A stretch of 64,000 nt of DNA, taken from NCBI GenBank assembly GCA_020634455.1, contig JACKBQ010000001.1, forward strand, positions 1,984,001-2,048,000, written 5' to 3'. Within the stretch, counting starts at the first letter, position 1. Each line of letters starts with the position of its first letter. Origin of the DNA: Ardenticatenaceae bacterium. GTDB taxonomy: Bacteria > Chloroflexota > Anaerolineae > Promineifilales > Promineifilaceae. This document shows, one piece after another, positions 28,900 to 37,082 of this stretch. The notes under the pieces were generated by a model that was not told the DNA's origin, ran no database searches, and was given only the letters and a program-made list of their open reading frames with translations. Both the position numbers and the translations under genes were made by a program.

Positions 28900-30237
28900 A
28901 TGGAATTGTCTATGCGTAAATTCATCATTTTGTTTTTTAGTTTGACGCTGCTTTTTTTGGTAGCCTGCCAAAGCGGTGAAACCACAGCAGAAACGGCCGT
29001 TGCCCCCGACCCCACCCTTGGCCAACCAGTCATCAACACGGCCGTTCCCCCCACCAACACCCCACCGCCGCCACCCGTCATCGAAGAAATAACGGCCACC
29101 CCCGCCCCAGACCTACCCACCGCCACGCCCACCGAGCCGCCGCCCACACCCACACCTACCAACACCCCCATCCCGGAAAATCCTGTCAGCAGCATCATTT
29201 TGCAACCAGTAGTAAGCGGACTAAACCAGCCGCTCTACCTCACCCACGCCTTCGACGATCGGCTTTTCATTGTGGAGCAGGATGGCCTGATTAAGATTTT
29301 CCAAAATGGCGCACTCCTGCCCACGCCGTTTATAGATTTGCGCGAGCCAGTGGGGTACAACAGCAACGAACAAGGGTTGCTGGGGCTGGCTTTCCATCCA
29401 AACTACCAGCAAAATGGCACCTTTTTTGTGAACTACACGGATTTGAACGGCCGTACCAACATCGCCCGCTACAAAGTGACCAGCGACCCCAACATCGCCG
29501 ACCCCGCCAGCGGCCAAATCCTGCTCACCATCCCCCAGCCGTTTGAAAACCACAACGGCGGCATGATCGCTTTTGGGCCAGATGGCTACCTGTACGTGGG
29601 CATGGGCGATGGCGGCAGCCAGGGCGATCCCCAAAATAACGGCCAAAATCCCGGTACGCTGCTGGGCAGCATCTTGCGCCTGGACGTAGACAGCGCCGAC
29701 GGCAGCTACACCATCCCCGCCGACAATCCCTTCGTCAACGACCCCAACGCCCGGCCAGAGGTGTGGGCCTACGGCTTCCGCAATCCGTGGCGCTTCAGCT
29801 TCGACCGCGCCACAAACGATCTGTTCATCGCGGATGTAGGTCAGGACCTGTGGGAAGAGGTGAACTGGTTGCCCAACGGCACACCTGCGGGGCAAAATTT
29901 CGGCTGGAACTTCATGGAGGGCAACCATTGCTATCGTGCCAACTGCGATCCGACCAGCTTTGTTCCCCCCGTTTTTGAGTATGACCATCCGCAGGGCTGT
30001 TCTATCAGCGGGGGGTACATCTACCGAGGGCAACAGTTCCTGAGTCTGTACGGCAACTACTTCGCGGCCGATTTTTGCCTGGGCACCATCTGGGGCGTGT
30101 TCCACAACCCGGACGGTAGCTGGCAATCTACTGTGGTGCATCCGGGCCTCATCGCCATCACCAGCTTTGGTGAGGATGCCCACGGCGAGCTATACGTGGT
30201 AGTGCGTACCGGGGAGATTTTGCAGATACGGCCGTAA
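28900..30237 (+). CDS. Secreted PQQ-type sugar dehydrogenase-like lipoprotein (GSDH/Hhip beta-propeller)
   Basis: A 445-residue lipoprotein: signal peptide with lipobox LVAC (Cys near 23), a Thr/Pro spacer to about residue 85, then a six-bladed glucose/sorbosone dehydrogenase propeller. Family motifs: HAFDDRLFIVEQDGLIK, NEQGLLGLAFHPNY, NHNGG-like ENHNGGMIAFGPDGYLY, MGDGG, AYGFRNPWRFSFD, IADVGQDLWEEVNW. Acts at the cell surface; sugar substrate unknown and cofactor not provable. ATG at 28900 is chosen for its AAGGG; ATG at 28912 would still include the signal. A paralogue lies at 31549. Confidence 0.88.
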   Translation: MELSMRKFIILFFSLTLLFLVACQSGETTAETAVAPDPTLGQPVINTAVPPTNTPPPPPVIEEITATPAPDLPTATPTEPPPTPTPTNTPIPENPVSSIILQPVVSGLNQPLYLTHAFDDRLFIVEQDGLIKIFQNGALLPTPFIDLREPVGYNSNEQGLLGLAFHPNYQQNGTFFVNYTDLNGRTNIARYKVTSDPNIADPASGQILLTIPQPFENHNGGMIAFGPDGYLYVGMGDGGSQGDPQNNGQNPGTLLGSILRLDVDSADGSYTIPADNPFVNDPNARPEVWAYGFRNPWRFSFDRATNDLFIADVGQDLWEEVNWLPNGTPAGQNFGWNFMEGNHCYRANCDPTSFVPPVFEYDHPQGCSISGGYIYRGQQFLSLYGNYFAADFCLGTIWGVFHNPDGSWQSTVVHPGLIAITSFGEDAHGELYVVVRTGEILQIRP

Positions 30238-30257
30238 TCAAAGCATCTATTCCAGTG

Positions 30258-30300
30258 AACAAGTGACCATGTTTTCAGGCAAAACAGGTCATCACTTTAA
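30258..30300 (+). terminator. Imperfect inverted repeat between dehydrogenase and esterase
   Basis: AAGTGACCATGTTTT is approximately complementary to AAAACAGGTCATCACTTT, giving a broken stem of about 14 pairs. Candidate terminator; no clear T tract beyond TTT. Confidence 0.35.
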
Positions 30301-30333
30301 AACCTGAACACATTATCGCAAGGAGTTCTCATC

Positions 30334-31461
30334 ATGATTCGGTTCTTAAACTTACGTTTGTTAGGCCTTATTACCCTTTTGGGCTTGTTCACCGTGCTGC
30401 TTTCCAGCAGCTTTCAGGTAGAAGCTGGCGGCTTCCCGCCCAACCCCACCACCTACTGGAACGCAGGCAACCTCACCGTGCCCGGCACCAGCCAGGGCAA
30501 CCTGGAACATTGCACCCTGGAAAGCAACAATCTAAAAACGCCCAACAACGTGGTGGGCTTCAACGTGTACACACCACCTGGCTACAGCAGCGGCAGCCAA
30601 TCGTACCCGGTCATTTACCTGCTGCACGGCGTCAGCGGCAACGAGTACAACTATTTCAACGGTTTCAGCAACGTGTTTAGCGGCAGCAGCGGCAGTTTGC
30701 CCGGTCTCATAGACAGCGGCATGGCCAATGAAGCGATTCTGGTATTTGTCAACGGCGGTCGGGGCAGTTTTTACGACGATTGGGACGACAGCACGGGCAA
30801 CGGCCCCAGTTCTGACTTCCCCATTTTGGCAGAAACGGTCATCATGCAGGATGTGATTCCGTTTATTGATGCTAATTTCAGAACAATTGCCAATAGAAAC
30901 GGCCGTGCCATCGAAGGTTTCTCCATGGGCGCACGCGGAGCCATGAAACTGGCCTTCAGCTACCCGGATCAATTCTGCTCCACCATCGGCTACGCCGGAG
31001 CTGCTTTTGAATCCATCCCCAACTCCGCTGGCACCGACCATCCTCGCCTGGGCGATCTGCCCACCGAGTACAAAATATCCACCACCACCGCCAACAACGC
31101 AGCCGCCATTCTGTCCAACGGGCTGCAAATTCGCATGGTAGACGGCGTGGGCGATGGCGCAGCTGGCCAGGGCGGCGGCTTTGCCGATCTCAACGTTCAG
31201 CTGAGCAATTTGAGCATTCCTTACGAATATGAACCCAGTTTGGCAGGGGTCACCGCTCACGAGTGGGCACAATACCATCAACAAAACGGAGCCTACGGCC
31301 TCAACTTTCATTTTGCCTGCTTTAGTGCAGCATCTAACTTCATCCCATCCCCCATCATCTTAGGCACAGGCGATCAATTTACTTACCTGCCACTGGTAGA
31401 AAAGCCAGACGCACCCACACCAACGCCAACACCACCACCAGTTTCCGGCGTTTGTGAGTAA
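30334..31461 (+). CDS. Secreted esterase (feruloyl esterase/EstA family, alpha/beta hydrolase)
   Basis: A 375-residue exported hydrolase. Signal peptide residues 1-32 (ending VEA-GG), then FNVYTPPGYSSGSQSYPVIYLLHG near 70-95 (oxyanion side), nucleophile GFSMGARGA with Ser near 195, and HEWAQY with the probable catalytic His near 310. Pattern fits the putative esterase family (PF00756) that includes feruloyl and acetylxylan esterases. The C-terminus has FTYLPLV followed by a PTPTPTPPP tail, a motif shared with other exported proteins here. AAGGAG precedes the ATG. Lies between two paralogous dehydrogenases. Confidence 0.87.
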   Translation: MIRFLNLRLLGLITLLGLFTVLLSSSFQVEAGGFPPNPTTYWNAGNLTVPGTSQGNLEHCTLESNNLKTPNNVVGFNVYTPPGYSSGSQSYPVIYLLHGVSGNEYNYFNGFSNVFSGSSGSLPGLIDSGMANEAILVFVNGGRGSFYDDWDDSTGNGPSSDFPILAETVIMQDVIPFIDANFRTIANRNGRAIEGFSMGARGAMKLAFSYPDQFCSTIGYAGAAFESIPNSAGTDHPRLGDLPTEYKISTTTANNAAAILSNGLQIRMVDGVGDGAAGQGGGFADLNVQLSNLSIPYEYEPSLAGVTAHEWAQYHQQNGAYGLNFHFACFSAASNFIPSPIILGTGDQFTYLPLVEKPDAPTPTPTPPPVSGVCE

Positions 31462-31470
31462 GCAAAACAG

Positions 31471-31535
31471 AATCCACAAATTTCGCAGATTAAAGCCAAA
31501 TCTGTGTAATCTGCAAAATCTGTGGATTATTTTCA
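31471..31535. repeat. ATCCACAAATTTCGCAGATT / AATCTGCAAAATCTGTGGAT word repeat
   Basis: Both halves are near-complementary (ATCCACAAATTTCGCAGATT against AATCTGCAAAATCTGTGGAT), another copy of the CAGATT family, in the spacer before the second dehydrogenase and touching its upstream frame. Confidence 0.6.
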
Positions 31536-31548
31536 GAGGAGTATGGGT

Positions 31549-32886
31549 ATGAAGAAGCAACTGTACTGGATTTTGATAGCCGGATTTTTATTGGCAGTTG
31601 GTTTGGTGAGCCAAACGGCCGTTTCTGCCCAAAAACCGCTCTTGCCAAATGGTGTGGGGATTACGGCCGTTCCCATCCAAACTGGCCTCAACCTCCCCGT
31701 AGACATCGCCAACGCTGGCGATGACCGCCTTTTCATCGTTGAGCAACACGGCACCATTCGCATCATCGCCGCCGATGGCAACCTGCTGCCCACCCCCTTC
31801 CTGGACATCAGCGCCCTGGTAGATACTGGCCATCCTGAACAAGGGCTGCTCGGCCTCGTCTTTCACCCCAACTACCCCAGCATCCCCTACTTCTACATCA
31901 ACTACACCGACATCAACGGCGACACAGTCATCGCCCGCTACGCCATCAGCAGCAATCCTAACGTAGCCAACGCCAGCAGCGCCACCGAAATTTTGCGCCT
32001 TGACCAACCCAATGACAACCACAACGCCGGAGACCTCAACTTTGGGCCGCAGGACGGCTATCTTTATATTGCTATGGGCGATGGCGGCAACGGTGACGAC
32101 AGCGGCACCGGGCACAATCCCGAAATTGGTAATGCTCAAGACATGACTCAGTTGCTGGGCAAGGTGCTTCGCATTGACGTTGATGGCAGCAGCGGCCTCG
32201 CGCCAGACTGCGGCACCGTGAGCGGCGGCTCACCCCCCTACACCATTCCCAACAACAATCCCTTTATTGCCAGCGGGGATGGCATCTGCAATGAAATTTG
32301 GGCCTCTGGCCTGCGCAACCCGTGGCGAGCCAGCTTTGATCGAGAAACATTTGATTATTACATTGCCGACGTGGGACAAGGAAAATGGGAAGAGGTGAAC
32401 TTCCAGCCCGCCAGCAGCGCAGGCGGCGAAAATTACGGTTGGCGCTGTTACGAAGGCGAACTGTTTACCAATCTCGACACGGCAGATGAATGTCCCGGAC
32501 CCTACGTAACGCCGTTTGATGTGTACCCGCATGGCAGCGGCAGCGACGCGGGGTTTTCAATTACGGGCGGGTTTGTCTACCGGGGCAATGATTTTCCCGC
32601 GCTGCAAGGTATCTACATTTATGCCGATTACGTGAGTGAAAACTTCTGGCTGGCGCAAAACAGCGGTGTCTGGAACATCACCCCGCTTGGCCCCATCGGC
32701 GTGAGCGACCCCACCAGCTTTGGCGAAGGGTGCGACGGCGAGCTGTACGTGGCCAGCCATGCCGGTACCATCTACCAAATACAAGCCAGCGGCACCGCCA
32801 AACCAGACGGTGCCGCACTGGACCAGTTTGTCTATCTGCCGCTAATCTTTAGGGGTAACAGCCCAGGGCTAACCTGCTCTGGATAG
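31549..32886 (+). CDS. Second secreted PQQ-type sugar dehydrogenase-like protein
   Basis: A 445-residue paralogue of the 28900 product. Signal peptide ends near residue 25 (VSAQ) without lipobox. Propeller motifs: NAGDDRLFIVEQHGTIR, EQGLLGLVFHPNYP, NHNAGDLNFG, MGDGGNGDD, ASGLRNPWRASFD, IADVGQGKWEEVNF. It carries FVYLPLIFRGN at the C-terminus, unlike its lipoprotein-anchored paralogue, so the two may be attached to the cell differently. The ATG at 31549 has GAGGAG seven bases upstream; the in-frame GTG at 31522 lies in the word repeat and is rejected. Confidence 0.88.
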   Translation: MKKQLYWILIAGFLLAVGLVSQTAVSAQKPLLPNGVGITAVPIQTGLNLPVDIANAGDDRLFIVEQHGTIRIIAADGNLLPTPFLDISALVDTGHPEQGLLGLVFHPNYPSIPYFYINYTDINGDTVIARYAISSNPNVANASSATEILRLDQPNDNHNAGDLNFGPQDGYLYIAMGDGGNGDDSGTGHNPEIGNAQDMTQLLGKVLRIDVDGSSGLAPDCGTVSGGSPPYTIPNNNPFIASGDGICNEIWASGLRNPWRASFDRETFDYYIADVGQGKWEEVNFQPASSAGGENYGWRCYEGELFTNLDTADECPGPYVTPFDVYPHGSGSDAGFSITGGFVYRGNDFPALQGIYIYADYVSENFWLAQNSGVWNITPLGPIGVSDPTSFGEGCDGELYVASHAGTIYQIQASGTAKPDGAALDQFVYLPLIFRGNSPGLTCSG

Positions 32887-32889
32887 GCG

Positions 32890-34014
32890 CTAAGGTCGGG
32901 ACGGGCGTGGCGGCGGCGAAAAATTACCCAGCACCCCACCAGCCGGAATCTCTACACCGGTAAATTGAGTCATCAGTTGGCTTTGCAAATCGGTCAGACT
33001 GAGCTGGGCCTGGTACAGGTTCCCTGCGGCCAGTTGGGCTGTCATTTGCTCGAAGGCGACGGCCAGATTTTGGCTTTGCGGGCCACCAACGGCCGTTAAA
33101 CTGGCGCTGACGTTGGCTCCCATCTGGGCAATCTGGGCCAGCTCAGCCTGGGATAAAACATTGTCGGCGGTGATGTTGCCCACCGTTTGCAAATATTCCA
33201 GCGCCTGGTTCACCAGCTCCTGCTGGTTGGCAGCCACCGCGTTGGCCTGCACTTGCTGCGCAGCGGCGATGCGGGCTTCGGTTTCCGTTTGCACGGTTTG
33301 CAGCCAGGTTTGGGCCTGTGTTTGGGCAGATTGGGCGGCGGCAACGGCCGTATTGGCCGCGTTTTCCAGTTCCGTGATTGTTTCTTCAGCCAACGCCAGC
33401 CCTGCATTCATCGTCTCGTTGATGAGCAGCAGCGTGGCGTTCATCTCCTCGATGCCTGCGGCGATGGCTGCCAGTTCCGCCTCAATCGCCGCCAATTCAT
33501 CAATCGTCTGCACAGCCAGGTCGCCATAAAGCGCGTAATACATTTCGATGAGCGCTTCGGCTTCGGCAACGGCCGTTTCTGCCCCCTGCACCGTCACCGT
33601 AATCGTTTCCACTTCTTCCGCAGAAATCTGATCATCGGCTGTGGCCGTGGTGGTGGTTGTAGCGTATGACTCCGTAGCAACAACTGCTTCAGCCACGGCC
33701 TCATCAATCATCGCCGCCAGTTCTGCCTCCGATTCGGCGGCGTAGGCGTCAACCGCCTCTTCTACGGCAGCATCAACGGCTTCCTCTACAGCCTCGTCAA
33801 CGGCCGTTTCCACACTGCTGGCCACTTCGGTAGCAACGGCCGCTTCTACCTGGGCTTCAAATTCGACTGTGGCAGCGATGGCGGCGGCGACGGTGGCATC
33901 TACATCCGGCGTGGGCGTAGCTGGCTCCGGCGTGCTGGCTCCGGAACAGGCAACTAAACTAAAAAATACAAACAGGAAAGCTAAAATCGTGACCAAACTT
34001 GTTTTGCGTTTCAT
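32890..34014 (-). CDS. Ala/Glu-rich coiled-coil lipoprotein
   Basis: A 374-residue lipoprotein: lipobox LVAC with Cys near residue 23, a short TPEPATPTP spacer, then about 320 residues dominated by Ala, Glu, Val and Gln in heptad-like order (VEEAVDAAVEEAVDAY and similar), with a break rich in Thr near 120 and a Pro-rich end (SPPPRPSRP). It has no enzyme motif. It resembles alanine-rich apolipoprotein-like helical proteins; a structural role in the envelope is an inference. Convergent with the dehydrogenase at only 3 nt distance, without room for a terminator. Confidence 0.65.
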   Translation of the reverse strand: MKRKTSLVTILAFLFVFFSLVACSGASTPEPATPTPDVDATVAAAIAATVEFEAQVEAAVATEVASSVETAVDEAVEEAVDAAVEEAVDAYAAESEAELAAMIDEAVAEAVVATESYATTTTTATADDQISAEEVETITVTVQGAETAVAEAEALIEMYYALYGDLAVQTIDELAAIEAELAAIAAGIEEMNATLLLINETMNAGLALAEETITELENAANTAVAAAQSAQTQAQTWLQTVQTETEARIAAAQQVQANAVAANQQELVNQALEYLQTVGNITADNVLSQAELAQIAQMGANVSASLTAVGGPQSQNLAVAFEQMTAQLAAGNLYQAQLSLTDLQSQLMTQFTGVEIPAGGVLGNFSPPPRPSRP

Positions 34015-34199
34015 TGAAAATCTCGCTTTTGTGTGTTGTTAACTGGCTAAAAAATAGAAGCGTGTTTTTTTACCCATTTTCTGTGGCAACAAACGGCCGT
34101 ACAGCCACGTTAAACCGAAAATGTTTGGTCTTTTATTCAAGAATATTTTGCGAATTATGGTAATAGGCAATTGGTTTGAGTTGGGGAATTTGGCGGGGA

Positions 34200-35930
34200 T
34201 TACGGCCGTTCCATCAACGGCAAATAGCTCTTCTCCGTTAGCTCAAAGGGATGGAACATGGGGCCAGTAAAACAGGGGTAAGTTTCCGGGGTTGGCTCGC
34301 CGTTTACCGTCCAGCAGTACAGCCCATCGCCGTCCTCGGCAGGCTGCACCCGGTCGGTGGTGGCTTGAGGCACGTACCAGATGACCAGGTTGCCACCGCT
34401 AATTGGCTCGCTGTTCACAAAATTGTTTGGACCCTGATTGTAATCGTCGTTGCAGCAGTAGCTGGAGCCAAAAATGGGGAAATCGGTGTCGCCTTCGGCT
34501 GACATATGCTGAGTTATGTAAACAAACGGCGCATCGCCCCGGCCGCCATCGCTAAACTGGCCCAGTCCAGGCTCGATGGTGTAACCCAGGCCGCTGCCGT
34601 CTACTACCAGCCACGCTTCGTTGTTGGCGGTGAGCTGGTGCGGGCCAAAACCGGGCGAGTCGTACGGAGTGCGGTACGTTTCGGTGGATTGGGGCACCCA
34701 CTGCTGGCCGTCCCAAAAGGCAAAGCTGTCGCCGTCATCTCCATTGACGGCAACGTCTATGCGCACAACGGGACGGTAGACGGGCTGCTGCATGGCGGGG
34801 TCGTCACCGCAGCCACGGCCGTACGCGCCCACCACTATGCGGAAACGGCCGTCTACAAAAAATTGGTACCGCTGCCCATACCGATAGTTACAGGCTGCCC
34901 CCCATTGCGACATGCGAAAATCTTGCACCACTTCAAAACCGATGACCGTGCTGCCGTCTAGCAAATCGTTTACGGCCGTTTCCCCAAACGGAGCGATGGC
35001 AAAGCCACCACCGCTGCCGCCGCAGCCCGTCACATCCACAAAACCGGGGTAGAAATATTCGCCGTTGTAATCCACATGCCATTCCGGCAAACTGGCGCTG
35101 GTAAGCACGGCACGCCCCTGGTAGGTTACGTTGTAGACGCGCAGGCCGTCGGTGCCGGTCGTTTCGTAGCTCAGCGCCCAGCCATCGCGGCTGGCGCTGC
35201 CAGGCGCGGGGCAAAAGCCTCCTTCAGGCCGGTACGGCACAAAGCTGCCGTCGTCGGAGACGGTGGTCCAGCGCAGGGCGGCGACGGTTTCGGTGGTTAA
35301 ATCTACAATGGCCCAAAGGATGCGGTTGCCCAGGCGGAACGTTGGCCCGGCGCACAAATGGCCCTGGTCGCAGCTAGAACCGGGTAGTCCAGCAGCCACG
35401 GGAGCCATGTCCGCTTCATTGGGCTGAAAGCCCAACGCTTCTATCACACCTGGATTGCTGAAAGCTAGCTGGAGGGCGCGGTTAGCCAGCCGCTGGTTGA
35501 TGCCGGGCTGCATGTTGGGCTGGTGCAGCACGTCGCGGACCTGTTGGGCATCGGTGTCAACAACGGCCGTTACCGTCGCATTCTCATCAAAACTGTAAAT
35601 TTCTACCTGGTAGCAAACGGCCGTTGCACAAGCCGCACTCGCTTCGGTAAACTGCTGCCCCACCTGGCGCACGCCAAACACCTCACTGCGCTGTCCACTG
35701 GTAAGCGCCTGCACCCGCGAATCGGCCAGCGCCAGGGTTTGGGCAGATTGTTGGTCTGCGGTGATGGCTGTTTCCAGCGGCAGTGGCGCACTTTTACCGC
35801 GTACGGAAACGGCCGTTCGCCCCAACTCCCAAACCAGCAGCCCCAACACCACAGCAAACAGAACCCACAATCCAGCCAGCCCCAAATCCAACCTCTTAAT
35901 TCTCTGTGCTCTCTGTGGCAAATTACCCAA
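34200..35930 (-). CDS. Copper amine oxidase-like exported protein lacking copper ligands
   Basis: A 576-residue membrane-anchored protein (helix about residues 16-38). Its C-terminal 330 residues follow the copper amine oxidase catalytic domain. GLRVYNVTYQGRAVLTSASL and YNGEYF fit the early strands. GFVDVTGCGG keeps the catalytic Asp. CNYRYGQRYQFFVDGRF matches the NYDY segment around the topaquinone Tyr, and PVYRPVVRIDVAVNGDD matches HQHIYNFRLDLDVDG. GGNLVIWYV, PAEDGDG and FHPFEL fit the tail. The HxH copper pair reads P-V-Y and the third His is also lost, so cofactor formation seems impossible. It ends KSYLPLMERP. The TTG start lies in a CACAGAG repeat and overlaps the Rieske gene by 8 bp. 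Confidence 0.68.
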   Translation of the reverse strand: MGNLPQRAQRIKRLDLGLAGLWVLFAVVLGLLVWELGRTAVSVRGKSAPLPLETAITADQQSAQTLALADSRVQALTSGQRSEVFGVRQVGQQFTEASAACATAVCYQVEIYSFDENATVTAVVDTDAQQVRDVLHQPNMQPGINQRLANRALQLAFSNPGVIEALGFQPNEADMAPVAAGLPGSSCDQGHLCAGPTFRLGNRILWAIVDLTTETVAALRWTTVSDDGSFVPYRPEGGFCPAPGSASRDGWALSYETTGTDGLRVYNVTYQGRAVLTSASLPEWHVDYNGEYFYPGFVDVTGCGGSGGGFAIAPFGETAVNDLLDGSTVIGFEVVQDFRMSQWGAACNYRYGQRYQFFVDGRFRIVVGAYGRGCGDDPAMQQPVYRPVVRIDVAVNGDDGDSFAFWDGQQWVPQSTETYRTPYDSPGFGPHQLTANNEAWLVVDGSGLGYTIEPGLGQFSDGGRGDAPFVYITQHMSAEGDTDFPIFGSSYCCNDDYNQGPNNFVNSEPISGGNLVIWYVPQATTDRVQPAEDGDGLYCWTVNGEPTPETYPCFTGPMFHPFELTEKSYLPLMERP

Positions 35931-36270
35931 TCTTCACCATCACGATGCCATCTTCTACTTTGACGGGGTACTTTTTCAGGCGGTAATTTTCATCTTCGGG
36001 CCAAAGGATACGGCCGTTGCGCATATCCCAGCAATATTGGTGATCCGGGCAAGTCACCTTGTACCGGCTAATCCACCCTTTGCTAAAATCGGCCGAAGCG
36101 TGGGGACATTCAGCGGAGAAGGCGTACAGCGTACCATCCCAGCTGGCGAGGATGATTTTGTGGCGATTGATGGAAACGGCCGTCATCTGGTCAGCCTGAA
36201 CGGTATCAGCAGACACGGTTGTGAAGTAGCCCTCATCATCTGGTGTAGCTTTGGAGCGGAATAAATTCAT
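35923..36270 (-). CDS. Rieske [2Fe-2S] protein
   Basis: A 115-residue soluble ferredoxin of the NirD/biphenyl-dioxygenase type. The cluster motifs are CPHA (near residue 55) and CPDHQY (near 75), giving two Cys and two His. It has no membrane anchor and no oxygenase domain, so it is an electron carrier. It overlaps the amine-oxidase-like gene, pointing to cotranscription. The selenoprotein gene lies upstream on the same strand after an 83-bp repeat spacer. The electron partner is unknown. Confidence 0.88.
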   Translation of the reverse strand: MNLFRSKATPDDEGYFTTVSADTVQADQMTAVSINRHKIILASWDGTLYAFSAECPHASADFSKGWISRYKVTCPDHQYCWDMRNGRILWPEDENYRLKKYPVKVEDGIVMVKIG

Positions 36271-36293
36271 GCGGGATTTATACCGCAGGGAAA

Positions 36294-36362
36294 AGTAATT
36301 GGGTAATTTGGCAGCCTTGCTGCCTCGCCAATTACTAATTACCCAATTACCAATTACTCAAC
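36294..36362. repeat. GTAATTGGGTAATTTGG / CCAATTACTAATTACCC word repeat
   Basis: GTAATTGGGTAATTTGGC and CAGCC GGCTG-like centre (GGCAGCCTTGCTGCC) followed by CCAATTACTAATTACCCAATTACC. It forms a hairpin of about 65 bp. It supplies the TAA stop codon of the selenoprotein gene at its right end. Confidence 0.6.
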
Positions 36363-36965
36363 AGGATCAGGCTCCGCCATAAGCGCTTCAATCGCCGCCA
36401 CAGCCTCCAAATCGGAGCCACGGCCGAATTCGCCGATGTGTTGGTAGCGGATACGGCCGTTCTTGTCAATCAAATACGTCGTGGGCCAGTAGCGCTGGTT
36501 GTAGGCACGCCACGTCTGCCGCTCGTTGTCAATCGCCACCGGGTAGGTGATTTCATATCGTTCTAGCGCGTCCTGCACATTGTCAATCTCGCGCTCGTAA
36601 GCAAATTCGGGATAATGGATGCTGATGACGGTAAAATCATCTCCTTCGTATGCTGCCTGCCATTCCTTGACCCAAGGAATCGTCCGTTGACAGTTGATTC
36701 AGCCAAAGGTCCAGAACTCAAGCAGCACCACCTTGCCCCGCTGGTCGGCCAGCGTCACTGGGACGTCGCTGTTCAGCCAAACATTGTTACGAAATTCGGG
36801 CGCAACACCCAAATCGGGTAGATTCACTTCAATTGCCTCCTGCGTGGGGGATACGGCCGTTTCATCACCAACCAACTCATCCGCAGTAGGTACTGAGCAG
36901 GCGGTTAACAGCGTAATAATTAGAAAAAATACGGCCGTTCCCCATCCCACAATCTTGTAACCCAT
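36354..36965 (-). CDS. Candidate selenocysteine-containing TlpA/DipZ-type thioredoxin lipoprotein (in-frame UGA)
   Basis: A 203-residue frame broken only by TGA at 36699-36701 (residue 89). Start ATG at 36963-36965 with GGAGGT four bases upstream; lipobox LLTAC (Cys near 22). Around the TGA the protein reads LLEFWTFG-U-INCQRTIPWV, where DipZ and TlpA relatives have FWTYSCINC; so UGA replaces the first redox Cys of CxxC, giving UxxC with Cys92. The frame then keeps all later family blocks: HYPEF, YPVAIDN, YNQRYWPTTYLIDKNGRI and a GEF turn. A hairpin of bacterial SECIS geometry follows the TGA. Other genes here use TGA as stop, so reassignment to Trp is unlikely. A nonsense mutation is the alternative, but the intact downstream frame and hairpin argue against it. 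Confidence 0.82.
36662..36680 (-). promoter_or_regulatory. Candidate bacterial SECIS hairpin
   Basis: On the minus-strand RNA AUUCCUU, loop GGGUC, AAGGAAU forms a perfect 7-bp stem. The loop begins 25 nt after the UGA at 36699, and its first two bases are GG. The general bacterial SECIS model, as I recall it, asks for a G in the first two loop positions and a UGA-loop distance of about 16-37 nt. The element is wholly inside the coding frame, as required for SelB-guided Sec insertion. Confidence 0.72.
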
Positions 36966-36974
36966 AGCCACCTC

Positions 36975-37082
36975 CAAAACCGTAATCGGTAGTCCGTTAT
37001 CGGTAAAACACCGATTACCGTTCACTGAATACCGATTACCGATTGCCGATTACCGATTACCGCTCGCTGATTACCGACCACT
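36975..37082. repeat. CCGATTACCG word repeat
   Basis: AAAACCGTAATCGG, CGTTATCGGTAAAACACCGATTACCG, then four near-tandem copies of ACCGATTACCGATTGCCG-type words. Same family as 5769-5848. Units are too short and irregular for CRISPR. The remaining spacer to 37330 shows no gene. Confidence 0.6.

Noticed and set aside
33187..33669. Plus-strand frames opposite the coiled-coil lipoprotein
   Set aside because: Shadows caused by the repetitive Ala/Glu codons of the minus-strand gene.
36699..36701. UGA read as Trp (alternative code) or a plain nonsense mutation
   Set aside because: Other genes end on TGA in good context (for example the ATPase stop at 10871 and the MFS stop at 49190), homologues have Cys rather than Trp there, and the downstream frame and SECIS-like hairpin are intact.
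36975..37082. Tandem CCGATTACCG units as a possible CRISPR array
   Set aside because: Units are 8-18 bp, irregular and without unique spacers; the same words occur as foldbacks elsewhere (5769-5848).
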